DNA from: Sanguinoderma infundibulare
Taxonomy: Eukaryota; Basidiomycota; Agaricomycetes; Polyporales; Polyporaceae
Length of the DNA: 64,000 bases
NCBI GenBank assembly: GCA_032821775.1
Contig: JAVLRN010000003.1
Coordinates: 1,426,001-1,490,000, forward strand
Direction of reading: 5' to 3'
Part shown: piece by piece, positions 23,101 through 35,237 of the stretch
Numbering within the stretch: position 1 is the stretch's first letter
How the letters are laid out: every line of letters begins with the position of its first letter
Made by a program: the position numbers and the translations under genes
The notes under the pieces: model-generated
Seen by the model: the letters and a program-made list of their open reading frames with translations, nothing else
Told to the model about the DNA's origin: nothing
The model's database searches: none

Positions 23101-23281
23101 CAGCACTCCACAGGCCCGCGAGCACCCAGACGAGGTCCGCGCGAGAAATCTTGGTCGCGGGTGGTTCGAGTGGTTCTGGTGGCTGGGTGTCGTCCGAGTC
23201 TATGGAGTGGTAAGACTGGGGGTAGGAGTCATGGCGGAGGAGAGAACGCGTCTCGTCGGTGTCGCGACTAGCCGAGGACAT
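20173..23281 (-). CDS. MFS transporter, DHA2/Vba-like (14 TM)
   Basis: I read 20 exons from ATG 23281 to the stop at 20173, giving about 570 residues. After an acidic cytosolic N-terminus come LWSAVFLGALDGTIVATLLS (TM1), SYLLSVCCFTPLYGRLSDIL with the MFS motif A loop GRLSDILGRK, the GMGGGGVMTVSSV turn, and DLIPLRQRGLYQGMTN followed by GLGAGLGGPLGGW (motif C). Later segments include MPILVFSFTLVV, GSFTLVGMVGCLLLGLSL, YNVPLYFSAV, AISTGSVFAGWVMRRTGR, GFGMASVITTTLI and TYLFRTTGQVIGVSLGGALL. The tail is hydrophilic. The pattern fits the fungal DHA2 group close to Fnx1/Vba vacuolar basic amino acid permeases, so a vacuolar or plasma membrane drug or amino acid:H+ antiporter is likely; the substrate is inferred. 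Exons of 11 nt (22565-22555), 18 nt and 22 nt occur, and the last intron (20406-20252) is 155 nt. Confidence 0.9.
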
Positions 23282-24192
23282 GGCGGACGCGGTGGCAAGC
23301 GGGCGGGAGAGTGTGTGGAGAGCGTTGGGAATTCAAGTCCTCCTTAAACTGTTGTGGCCATGGATGTCCCGGGAGGAGCGGAGATTCAGAATTAGTGTTC
23401 ACATCGCCCGCCGTCAGAATTGGCAAGAGCTTACCGGAACACACGGCGAAGTGTCCGGAGGGGGCGGGTCCTGTTGCCAGAAGGGAGCGCGAGGCAGAAG
23501 GGGCGAGCGAGCGGGTCTTATAAGCCGCCGCCAGCGTCGCTGCCTTTCCGTTTCGAACACGACGGAGACGATGGAACAAACATGAGGTCCACGCCGCCGT
23601 GCGACGCCAGGACCAGGACCAGCCTGATCTGCGCGCGTCAGATTGGATCTCGCTCAGACCGAGGCTGGTCATCTTCCGTCGTGGCCGGTTATACGGCGAA
23701 CCCCTCCATCCTCTCTTCTCGTCCTCTGCGCACGCTCGCTGTGGTTTGCGACGGGCCAGCATGTCGCTGCAGCCATCCTCCCCGCCCTCTCACCCAATTC
23801 CGCCGCAACCTCGTCCTCCTCGTCTCGCCTCGAATTCTCCGACGTGCACGGATTTGTTCGTCACACCGCCCAGCACAGATCTCGCCTCTCCTCCGGCCGG
23901 CCGTAAGCAATTCACCCCTCGTCTCCACCCAATTTTCACGCCACTAGTCCTGACAGTTTCTTGCGGCCCGTCGCATTTCAGGGCTAACTGACTGCCCTTG
24001 CGCGCTACACTGCGCTTACGTCTCGTCCTCTTTACCGAACCTCACTCGAGCAAGTATCCGCCCTGGCCTATGCCTCAACTTGGTCGCAGGTCATTTCCAC
24101 TTCATACAGAGAGCTTGATCCGCTAAAAGTCGGATTCGCCCACAGAGCATCCACGCTGTACGGCATCGCCGCCGTGGCTTCAGGCAACCCTT
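23282..24192. other. upstream region of the MFS gene
   Basis: About 900 bp with overlapping short frames on both strands, none with domain content. The proximal part should be the MFS promoter. Confidence 0.45.
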
Positions 24193-24561
24193 GTGTACGC
24201 GACCGTAGAGTGGAGGAATCAACATGTCATATTCGCTATCGGACCCTTATCGACCTCGCTTCAACCCGTTCGGAGAAAACATGGCGACATCTTCTCGTTA
24301 ACCCCGAGGAATCACTCGGATGGCGTGCAGCCGACTATTCTCGGAGCCTACCCACCGGATACGTTTCCTGTGAGTACTTTTCCAATTGCGCAGTATCCCC
24401 AGACAAACGACAGCTAACGCTCAAACACCCGCTCCGTACGCATATCGATACAGGTTCATCCTCGTCCTGTGACATCGTCCCGCGACCAGGCCTCGGCACC
24501 GGCCATTCACTGGAACATTCGCCTAAACATCGACCGCCGCATATGGTTGCCAGCGCTTTGA
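24193..24561 (+). pseudogene. DUF6699-like gene fragment
   Basis: An open stretch ends in VQPTILGAYPPDTFP at 24369, directly followed by GTGAGT. After an 84-nt intron ending in CAG (24453) the frame resumes as VHPRPVTSSRDQASAPAIHW, NIRLNIDRR and stops at 24561. The two segments look like the opening of basidiomycete DUF6699 proteins (a P-x-L-G-x-Y-P-x-D-T-F-P block, then proline-rich residues and IHWNxR). The better start, ATG 24224 (MSYSLSDPYRPRFNPFG), is one frame away from the motif, and the later half of the domain is not found. It is a decayed copy, or a gene whose remaining exons I cannot place. Confidence 0.38.
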
Positions 24562-27500
24562 CCAGCCACAGGATGATGCTCGAGGTCCAGATAATATCAT
24601 GTCATCCTCCGATCGCCTCGTAGGTATGGCCTTCTCATCCAATAGCAATCATTCTTGCCCAGAAATATTCACAGCACATGCTTGTTCGCGGTCATGCAAG
24701 CCCTCCTTCCTAACGCTCCGCTTGAACCAGCCGTCGAGCTCTTGCCTCGTGCGTGCTCGACGTGAGACTCACCATGCCGCGTACCACTCCCATTTCGCGC
24801 TGCTCTGCGATCCCGGCCCGTTTTGGGTTCAATGAAGGGAATGCATGTCCGCTTGCACGAACTCCGTCCTCCTCGTTGTGCCTCAGACACTCACGCTTGC
24901 CGCTGTTGCTTTCCATGGCATCCTGATTCGCTTTCGAGGTGTGCCGAGTTCGCAGCGCCGAGCCACGTTTTCACTACCGTAACAACGGCTTCTTGGCCAG
25001 CTTGGTCCCGCATGGTTGGCTCTGCAAATCGGACGATGCGATGTTGTACCCTTGGCCGCGTACATAACAATATCTCAAGATTCGAATTCTTCAAATGGTG
25101 AGTGTTTAATTCTTCATCTGCTTGGATATGGCTAATTTTGGTGCATGAGGAACCCAGCTGTCCAGGCACGTCACAGCCCAGCTGTTTTGCTCTGTGTGCC
25201 AGTCAAAGCAGTCGACAGGGCGATCCTTGAGATATCAGTACCATGAACACCTAAAATATGCATGAGCATGCCCGCTTGACGATGCGTCATTTGGCCAATT
25301 TGAAGACATCCGCGACGGTGCTGCCTGCGCGTCTCGAAGTCTAGATGCCTCTCATTCTTGGTTACCCATTAAGTATGTGACATTTAGTCTCATAGACGCC
25401 ATGATATCGGAGCCCGATGCGCAGCGCTCGACAATTAGTGTGGTTTCGAATGTTGCTTGCATTCCTTTCTACCTAGCGCACGATGTTGATGTCCCGGCAG
25501 TGCCCCGCTCCTCTGAGAGTGCCTACGGTCTTCTTGCGGAACGCCTCAACTGTAAAACTTTTCGCACTGCCAACTCCGGTGGTCTCGAAGGAGTTTATCA
25601 CTTCAAGTTGTCGCCGGTAAATCCGCACCGATTAGCGTCTCAGCGGGACCGATTCTTGCACGGGGTGGTCACTTAGGGCGCATCGATGGAAGATGGCATG
25701 CAGGATTGATTGACGTGCATGCATCCGGTAGCAACCACTCATTCCGACGGTACGTTCAGTATTTGCGCCGCGATGTCGTCACTCTTACGCTTCCTCCTGC
25801 CTCAGCGGTCCGACGCATGGATCTCTTCCTTGCTCTGCAATCAGGGCACGAGATTCGCGACAGCAACAACCAAATTCAGCACTAGGCCCTTCCCCGCACT
25901 CGTGCTCCCCAGGCACCAGCGGCGAGGTAGAGACATACGTATCCCAACGCGCCCTGTTTGGTCATGCTTCGCATCTTCTCCACCCCCACCGATGTCCGCG
26001 TACGGCCGCATCGTTAAATTGGTGTCACCAGTTGCCGCCGCAATCATAACGGCGGCTCCACGGTAACGCTCGGCATTCATATAGCATCCCCGTCCCGCCG
26101 GGAGGGGAAGCGACCAAAGCCGCGATACTGTGGCCCTGGCGCCCCGACGCAGCACGGTGAAGGGCACATTACTACGCAAGAACGGTTCGCACTGCACTCT
26201 GACATTTCGGCTGCGGCTGAACTCGAGACGGACTCTGGCCCTGGGCTCGGGGTACGAGGACCACGGAGCGACGAAGGGCGCTCTGCCTGAGGCACGTCGC
26301 CTACGTAGGCGGTGCCTCGGGATGCCTCGGTCGGACCCACGCGAAACAATTCTGTGTTGTCACTGTCCGGCGTCGGTGGCTAAATGACACCGACCCTGCG
26401 TTCCCGAGTGCCACGGTCCTGAGACGCATTCCGATGGTCCTGGAACTGGAGGCAAACAGATTTGAGGCGAGTGGTGCCCTTGTTGTTCGGATTGAGCTTC
26501 GACGATGACAAAATATAACGTTTAACCTTGATTCAGTACAGTGAATCCCGAAATGTGATAGGCCTGCAACTAAACACACCATCCATCATGTCTAGGACGA
26601 AGCGAGTAGACCCACGGACGGTCCGGTGGTTGGCGCATGGATTATACTAGCGGTCCGTTAGTCATGCAATAGGTGACGGTCTCTACAGTTACCCCACCCA
26701 ACGGTGCTGACCTGCATTCCCGCTTCATGCAAGGATGTCTCCGATTGCACTCGGGCCGCTTTTGCGGTCTGGAAGGCACACACCGTGTTTGCCCCGTTGG
26801 CTCAACGTGCAACGTTTCAACGACCCCCTATTGGAATACTCGTACGACCATAATCTGTCTGCTGTTGCGCAGCAGCCCCGTACGTACGTGATATCTTGCC
26901 TCTTCCTTGGCGGCTTCAAGTGTCGTCTGGGTGGCAAATTACCTCATTTCACTGGATTCGTGCTCCACGTGTGGTGTAGCTCGAATTGTCGTGGTATTCA
27001 TTCGTCCACTTTCCGGCCACCGAGCCGGGAATAGGACGATGATAGCACGGGGCCTGGAGGCCCAGTTGTGCGCGCGCGTCCGGGAGCCGTCCGATGTCAT
27101 TCGGCTCAGGCACTGGCACTCCTGTCATCGGGAGGTTAGTGTCATACGCTCTCGCCCATGTCGTGATCGACCAATCCCATCGCTGACAAACATCATATAC
27201 GTTCCGACTTTTACAGACAACATGGTTTACCGTGACGTCCCGGCTATTGCCCACGCAGCCAGGGCCTTGCACAGCGGCTTATACGAGCACGTGTACCGTT
27301 ATAATTAAACCACAATATTTACCAGGCGATTCCTGCCCCAGCTTCCGCATGTTCTCCTAACGGTGCACGGGCGAGGCTCTACATCACCGCGCTCCCATTC
27401 CGAATGGCTTATGATGGAAGCTTGTTATCTCCCCACAAGGTTGTCAAATACGTAAGTGCTGATCACTTCCTGCAGTAAGCTCCACGCTCATCCTTCCCGG

Positions 27501-30500
27501 AATACCATCTGCGCTCCAACACAAACCTTGGAGGTCCTCCGCAGGTCTTCGAAGTCAATTACGAAACCCAATCTGACCAGCAGAAGAGCATCCGCCACCA
27601 TGTGTTGAAGCTTCTGAAGACGACGTCATCCCCAGTTCGCTCCGGTACCATCGGCTTCTTGATCCCAAACAACACCGCCGTGTTCCATGAACGTCTTACG
27701 GTTTGCGGCAGGGCAAGTCCGCCGAAAACTCCGCAGTCACGGGACGACAAAAACGGACCACGGCTTTCGACTTCCTATGGCGCTGTCAGACATTGTCATC
27801 GGCCTGCAACGTGGGGGTAATGGTTAGAACCCAGGTGCCACATCGTGGACGACCGCTACTGCCGCGACGCCTTGGGGCCTCAGGTTGGTTCCGCAGTCTG
27901 GTGGTGTGGTTTGGGAATACGACTGCGACTGTCTGACCACGCCCGCTCGGCCCTGCAGGTGACTTACGTTTCTAACGTGACGGAAGCCCGCCCTCACCCG
28001 ACCGAAACATACCAGGCGGCCACGCCTAGGCTTGAAGAGAAATCCCGATGCATCGGAGGAAAAACCGCGACGAAAACTGGGGCGTGATGAATTACGAAGG
28101 TCCGCTCTGCAACGGAGGTGTGTCAGATCTCGTCTTCTCGAATTGCAGAGATGGTGTGCTTACGGGCTTGGTCATGTTCTAGATTTGCGCGTTCGCATGT
28201 CGAAGCGAGTCTGCGAGCCATCCATTCACCACATCGGGCCGACTCTGACCTGGCTGCCCCCTTTCGTATAGGAGCAACTGGTTAAAATCGTCGGCATCGA
28301 GCTTGGCTCGTCGCAGCCTGCATCTGGTGGCAAATCGAGTTGGTAACCAGAAGTTGTGACCCGGAAATATTTTAGGACGTATGGCGCCCCGACCAGGGAT
28401 GTCCTTGTCCGAAGAAGCCGATATTGGCCGAAGTATCCGATGTTAAAGGGCGTATGAACGCTTTCCACCGCCAGGTGAGTTACCGCTGCCATCCCATCCG
28501 TGTTACCTGCTTACAATGATCCCCCAGAGCTCTTTGAGATATCGCAACCTTCGCAAATCGAGAGCGACCTTGGGATGATATCAATTGGGCCCTTCCAAGT
28601 TCAGTGCATCTCTCTCCTTGTGATATTGTCAGGTCTAAACAACGTTTTATCACTTTAAAAGCCGAGAAGGCGCACAAACTCAGGGGTGCACGCCTCGACA
28701 ATTGAATTACCGGCATGGTCACGTTTTTTGCAGGGAAACAAAGCGGGGTTCCTACTGACCCAGTCTCCTACGTTCCAGGACCAACCCCATGTATTCTTGT
28801 GAATCAACCGCGAAATCCGTGTAAGTAACGAGCTTGGGCTAACTGTTTATCCGCCAGTCAAGCTGATATGCTTCATATTGCTTAGTGCAAACTTAGTCAA
28901 AATTTAGTGGTTGACAAGTTGTGGGACACGTTGTGGGTCCGCCCAGTCCTTGATGATACGCGACGGTCCGAGTCGCGGTCACCGGCTCGACAGCACGCAC
29001 TTGTACCGAACGCCGGTGATCGCGTGCTCAACCCAAACATTCAAGTGAGTACCCTCATAGTTCGTGTCATTATTTATGTCCATGTCCATCTCTGACATCG
29101 CGGTCTCAGGGATGTTCGGCTGTGCGCGAGAAACATGGCCCCATTCCTCCCAGTTTGGGTCCACTAATACCCTTGTAGGTGAATATAGCGCGGCTAAAAG
29201 CCCCGTGTTCAACAGCCGTCCCATTCAGACGGCGGGAAGATTGCAGATATTTCCGTACGTGGTTGTTATGGAGCAACGGACTCCCTTGTCGACTATCATG
29301 ATTGATACTAGGGCTGTGGCTCTGCAGATGTGTGACGCTGTTATGCTCTGTCGCGTCTCGCATTTTTGCGTGGGGAGTGAGGAGGTCGAACGAAAACGTG
29401 TCCCAGTAAGCGACAGGAATCGGTGCCTTGAATGGTGGACAGAACGTCCATGGTGGTCGGCGTCTGATGCATGCTGACGATTTGAAACTGCAGCCGGACT
29501 CGGAAATCGACCTGCGCCCGCGGTAGCGAGTCTCACGTCAAGCCCGTCTTGGTGAGTCCATTCCTTGGTCTTGATGATAACGGTGGGATGCCTGACAGCG
29601 ACGGCAGAACGTAAAACGTGCGCGGTCATGGCGGCTATCCCCCCGCCGGGGCTGCGACGGCGAGAAGCTCGAGAACGCTCGCTCGGCAGCGTTCCATGCG
29701 TCGGTGGGATTAGCAGCAGACGGGATGCCCACTTCATGCCAGGAGTCGAGAAAGCTTCCTCATCCAGGAACAGTCTCTCGCGAGGTCGGCAATTACTCCT
29801 TGTCCGACAAGCTCAGCCTTCCCTCCCAACCGAACAGTGGCGTGGCCCGCGCCGAGAGGATGGCACCACCCTAACTCCTCCGTCCGCCGGCAAGTTCGAG
29901 ATCGGGCCAGCAGCGTGCATCCTCTCGCCCTGCTCGTTTGCCTCCATGTTTCTCGTCCCTCCGGCTCGAGAGCATCTCTGGATTCTTCATCGCGTTCGCA
30001 ACATGCCCACTCACTATCATGTCACCTTGTCGACCAACTCCCAATCGGGCACGATCGACCTTGTGGCACCCGTTTCATCAATTCTTGTCATTTTATCGCC
30101 AGGAGAGTGGGTACCTATGATGTCGGTAGGACCCCGAAAGGTCGTCCGTGTCACCCAGACATTGAAAGCATTCCTGACGTTTGGAGACACGCCGGTACGT
30201 CCTGACATTACGGGTATGTCCTGACACTTCGCTGACTGTCGTCTAGGCCGGTGATGAGAGGGTGCTCAGATCGTGGCCCTGTTGCGCTCGAACTATCATG
30301 ATTGTCTGTTAGACCGCACTCGACGCGATGATGACCATCATCCCTCTCCAAGACATGGAATACATACGCATCTCGCTTTCGTACAGACATGCACACGGAT
30401 TAGCTCCAGCGTCCTTTCGGATCAAGAGGCCACCACTGCCAACCTTATGAAAGCCGCCGCTCGACGACGACCAAGGCGCGTTGTGGTATTGGTGAGAGCC

Positions 30501-31999
30501 ATCTCCGACGCTCTGGGTGATCAGTGCATTCGGGCATCTCTAACAGAAGTGCGACAGACGTTCTCTCATCTGCAGCGTTTTCGCACGCGCACCGCCGCCT
30601 CTCCCAGGCCACCTCCAGGCCACAGGATGTCTGCGAAGAGGGGTATCCTTGTATTCGTAACAGGCGAGCCACTCATTCCCGCGCTCCGTATCAATCATCC
30701 AAGCTCTGATCAGACATGTATCCCCATCTCCGGAGATGTGGCATGTCCCAAACACCGGAATGTGATTCAAGCGACGTGTCTTTTGCTGCCTTCTCCTGCG
30801 ATCGCCCTTCGATGAAGTCACCTCAAACAGATCGGGCTCGCTCAACCTCTTTTCATGACGTTCGAAACCGGTCGAAGCTGGGACGAAGTTAGCCAGTCGG
30901 ACATGCCTTCTGGATTGGCGGAAGCGGAAGGCTGGCCCCGCGCTCGTTCGCTCGCCGACGCCCGTGGCCATCTTCGCGATGTGCTGTTGTTCACAAATCT
31001 CCATCAGATCAGAGTGTCCACGTTTTATAAAAAGCGTCCGAGATATTCGAGATACGCGCAACACGAGGACTCGTGCTTGGGCGGCGCCCGGTCTGTCGAG
31101 GTGCTGTGCGCTTTCTTGAGTTAATCGGAACGGTCGTTCGTATGCACCTGCTTGTTGACGGCAGCATCTGACAGAACCCAAACTCACGCTCAAAACTGTA
31201 TGTCGGGTATTCATGACGGAACCGCATTGAGCCCGTGTTACGGGAGGGAAGATGTACCGTTTGCTGTAGAAGGTTCTGACTGTATTGCCTTGCACTGTGG
31301 TCGGTGTTAGAGGTGGCTTTGGATGCATTTTGCGTTCTCACTCCCGGCGACCTCTCGCAGGAGAAGTGTCGAAAGTGCACAGACAGGGAGGTTGTTTCCA
31401 GCTCGCTCGAGCAGAGGGAAGGTCTCACGTGGGATGTCCCTGACTTGCAAAGGATGCAGGCTAAAGCCAGGCTAAACCTTGTAACCGGTACCGCGAGCGG
31501 TACTCCCAATCAAGCAATACGCGTAAGTAGGTGGCGGGCGCCGCCATCGGATGGTGCTGTATCGAGCGAGGGGGCTTGCAGGGCGCAGACGGGAGCGGAG
31601 ACTTGTGATGGAGGGCGGAGGCGAGAGAGATGGGAGGGCCGAGGCCGGCTTGTTCCGCGGAGCGTGCTGACTCAGAGAAAGGCAGTAAACGAGTAAGAGT
31701 GACGGGGTAATGCGCATTCTATTCAGTCTAACCCCGAGTCTAACCAGTTGTTTGCCGGCGAGCGCCTTGATTATTACTCGCAAGCCTGGCAGTAAGCGAC
31801 TCCCGACGACGACGGTGCCCCGCTGGACTCCTTCCTCGTTCTCTCGTCGCTGCCACAGACGTTCTCTCTCGCCCTCTGGCCATCGAGAAACCCCCGGTTA
31901 GAGCACCGAGTGCATCCGCCGCCAGCCCGCCGTTCTTTCATCAACATCTGCCTCCATCACCCGCCTGCCAAACATCTCCCTCACTAGCATTACCCAGCC
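24562..31999. other. 7.4 kb gene-poor segment with coding-like islands
   Basis: No complete gene can be built. GC is visibly lower than in the flanking genes. Several islands have coding-like words with plausible splice borders: about 25377-25676 (plus), 26735-27030 (plus), 27200-27760 (plus; VFEVNYETQSDQQKSIRHHV then VRSGTIGFLIPNNTAVFHER), 28935-29050 (plus) and 29118-29477 (plus). The longest frames are a 219-codon plus frame at 29565-30224 and a 262-codon minus frame at 30540-31328, neither with a recognised domain. No terminal repeats, transposase or reverse transcriptase motifs were recognised. It may be a field of decayed genes or transposons, a non-coding RNA locus, or one fast-evolving gene. 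Confidence 0.4.
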
Positions 32000-34900
32000 A
32001 TGGTCCACTCGAGTCCCAACACCGAAAACGTCAGCTCCATCATCACCCACCATTCCCCTCTTCCTGTTCATCCGCTGTCACCGACAAGTCCCACCAGCCA
32101 ACCTGCATGGAAGTCGATATTCAGGATAGGGAGCCAGTCATCCAAGAAGGTTGCAACGTCCCTCACTCTTGACACCCGCACCATCCAGACGGCCGGCACC
32201 CTTACCCCCGCGACTCCTTCTATTCCGACACTTATCGCGTCACCGGATCGACGGTCTTCCTACAACTCGTCCAATACCCTCTCCACGGACTCCAATCCCT
32301 CTATGCCCACCAGAGCCATTCAAAGAACACCGACTACTCCGGATTACTTCCAGCACAACCCCTCATCAGAAGCCGAGCCGTCGGTGAGCACGGAGAAGCA
32401 GCGTTCCAAGAAGCGGTCCGACAAGCAACGCACGCTCGGTCGTAAGCCGCCCCAAACCGCGACGGCCAACTCGTCTCAACTCTCCTTCATGCCCCCAACG
32501 CCAACAACGCCTTCGCGTTCCGGCCCACTATCTCCCAAGGCCTTCGGTGCCAATGCGTCGCGTTTCATCCGTCGCGTCGCGTCAGCGCCCAACGCAAAGG
32601 GACTCTTCGCTCTTGGCAGCCGGTCCAACGGTGCCACGACCAAGAACGGCTTGTTATCGCCTGGAGAGGCCATACCGCCGATGCCCGAGTCGGCTTCGGA
32701 GCAGGGTACCAATTCGCTGGAAACGCTGTCGTCGGCATCCTCGCGAGGGACACCCCCGCGACAGACGCGATCAGTCAGCACAAACGCGACATCCAAGAGC
32801 AAGGACCGGGTTACGAACGCGCATACAGCGGACGGTCCGGGTAAGATCGCGTTCAGGAGGACGTATTCCAGTCATTCCATCAAGGTCAAGTCGGTAAGCT
32901 CGCGTTCTTCTATTTCTCCACGCGCTCTTCCTTGACGAGAGCCTTGGTACTCGCGTAGGTGGAGGTGGGTCCCGGGAGCTTCCACAAGATCAAAATGCTG
33001 GGAAGAGGAGATGTCGGGAAGGTGTACCTTGTGCGGGAGAAGAAGTCTGGCAAGCTCTTCGCTATGAAAGGTGCGCCGCCCTTCCACCGATCTCGACCAA
33101 AAAGGTTTCTTACGAGACATCCAGTCCTCTCCAAGAAGGAGATGATTGAGCGGAAAAAGATCAAACGCGCCCTGACGGAACAAGAGATCCTCGCCACAGC
33201 AAATCACCCTTTTATCGTCACGCTTTACCACTCCTTCCAATCGGAGAACTATCTCTATTTCTGTATGGAGTACTGCATGGGTGGCGAGTTCTTCCGTGCG
33301 CTGCAATCACGGCCGGGGAAGTGTCTCTCGGAGGATGCTGCTCGATTTTACGCTGCCGAAGTCACGGCTGCGCTGGAGTACTTGCACCTCATGGGTTTCA
33401 TATACCGGGACCTCAAGCCTGAAAGTACGTGTTCCGTCCGGGGTCTCGGCCTTTGGCGGAGATCCCGCGAACGTGTTCATACTTTGTCTCTAGTGCTGTG
33501 CTGACTTCACGTATCAGATATCCTATTACACCAGTCTGGTCACATAATGTTATCCGATTTCGACTTGGCAAAGCAGTCGAGCGAGCGCGGTGGTCGGCCC
33601 GCAACGATACACACAGAGGAGAATGGGGTGAGCCTCGTCTCTTCCATGCTTTGCGTCACTGCGCCATACTGATCCGAGTGCTGTCGTTCTATGCTGTCAT
33701 AGACTCCCTTAATCGATACCCGAGCATGTACGGCAGACTTCCGAACGAACTCTTTTGTGGGTACGGAGGGTAAGTGCCTCTTCGCTAACTCCTCCGGACG
33801 GGACAAGAGCGGTTCGCTGACGCTGTGGCGCTATCGCCTTCTTCCTCGATAGAGTACATCGCTCCCGAGGTGATCCAAACGTCGGGCCATACCTCCGCCG
33901 TGGACTGGTGGACACTCGGCATCCTCATTTACGAGATGATTGTGAGTGCCAACATTCCCTAATCCTCCCGTCTCTGCTCTTGGGCCGAGGGCATCGAAGT
34001 TTCGTTCCCACTGACTGACACCATGTTGACGTTTTGCAGTATGCGACTACTCCGTTCAAGGGTGTTGAGCGAAACGACACGTTTCACAATATATTGAACC
34101 TACCAGTTCATTTCCGGGACACGCCCAAGGTGTCACAGTAAGCACGTTCTGCCCTAGTTCTGTCTCCCGCTAGCCACTAATGCCACCGTGATCTCGCAAT
34201 TACGTTGTTGTTCACGTAGCGCGGGCAAGGACATCATCACGCGTCTGCTCGATAAGCGAGAATGGACCCGTCTGGGCAGCAAGAGTGGCGCCTCGGAGGT
34301 CAAGCAACATAAGTGGTTCGCCAAAATCAATTGGGGCCTCTTGCGGAACACGCAGCCTCCGGTGAGTTTTCCCATCCTTTTCATACCTGGTAGATGTGCA
34401 CGCAAGCACAGTCCGCCGTGTGGCCTTGGGGGTGCGCACATGTGTCAAATCGGGTTAGGTGATGCGCCGAGCGCCGTCTTTTGGGTTCGTACTTTTCGGG
34501 AGGAATGCTCCGCGAAGCTGGATTGGCTGGGTTCCGCGGGATTTGAGAAGAGCGACTGATAGCCTGGTGGCCGGATGTCTTGCGCGCGCGGCGTTGGATG
34601 GGCATGTCGGAGATCTTCCATCTGACATTTTGGACTTCCCGTAATGGGAAGATCCGTCGGTCGACCCCCGCAAACCGATCACGATTGGCTGTTTGGGAGG
34701 AGATTCCTCGTCGCCTGCTACGCGGGGCAAGCTATGCAAATTGCACGCCCGGTCGATGTCATCATCGTCCCACCGTATTGGCGGCCGCTCATTAAGTCTC
34801 CCTTGATCGTCTACCAGATTTGACGAACACAGCCGCTTTTACGCGCCGCATAATTTTGCCTGCGCAGCCCGCAGAGTCTTGGGATCTCCCTAGTTTTCTC

Positions 34901-35237
34901 GCTGCCGTAACTCGCGAACAGCTTGCTGATAATCTTTTTCCCCTTACCTTATCATTGCGCTGCATCGCTTCGCGCCGCGATCTGCACACTCCAACCACAG
35001 ATCGTGCCCACAGCCTCGAACGGGGTTGACGCGGTCAACTTCAGGCAAATGCACGAATCAACGTCATTGCAACTCGAGAAGCAGAGCTCGCTAACGCCGA
35101 TCAAGGGCGTTGCTGGCTCGGCCTTGCCCGGGTCGCCCGGTTTAGGGGAGAGCGATGGGCTGGATCCGCCACCACCGCGTACCGACGAGTTCAGCGCATT
35201 CTCAAGCATCACCCTGCAGTACGATGGAGAGAGTTAG
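32000..35237 (+). CDS. nrc-2: AGC kinase, NRC-2/Fpk1 type
   Basis: Nine exons (32000-32893, 32959-33070, 33125-33424, 33518-33627, 33703-33769, 33853-33941, 34040-34137, 34220-34361, 35001-35237) give 682 residues. The first 298 residues are Ser/Thr/Pro-rich and disordered. The kinase domain has the glycine loop GRGDVGKV (313-320), Lys335 in FAMK, HRD-equivalent YRDLKPEN with Asp431, and DFD (449-451) in place of DFG. DFD is the known mark of the NRC-2/Fpk1 and plant AGC-VIII kinases. An activation-loop insert ends in [16 protein letters not shown], with the Ser phosphosite expected for this group. The C-terminal [11 protein letters not shown] is also typical. The family phosphorylates phospholipid flippases and controls polarity; in Neurospora it represses conidiation. 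The last intron (34362-35000) is 639 nt, about ten times the others. Confidence 0.95.

Noticed and set aside
29565..30224. 219-codon plus-strand frame
   Set aside because: Open by chance as far as I can tell; no motif and weak start context.
30540..31328. 262-codon minus-strand frame
   Set aside because: No domain, mixed charged composition without pattern, and no neighbouring exons. Kept only as part of the gene-poor segment.
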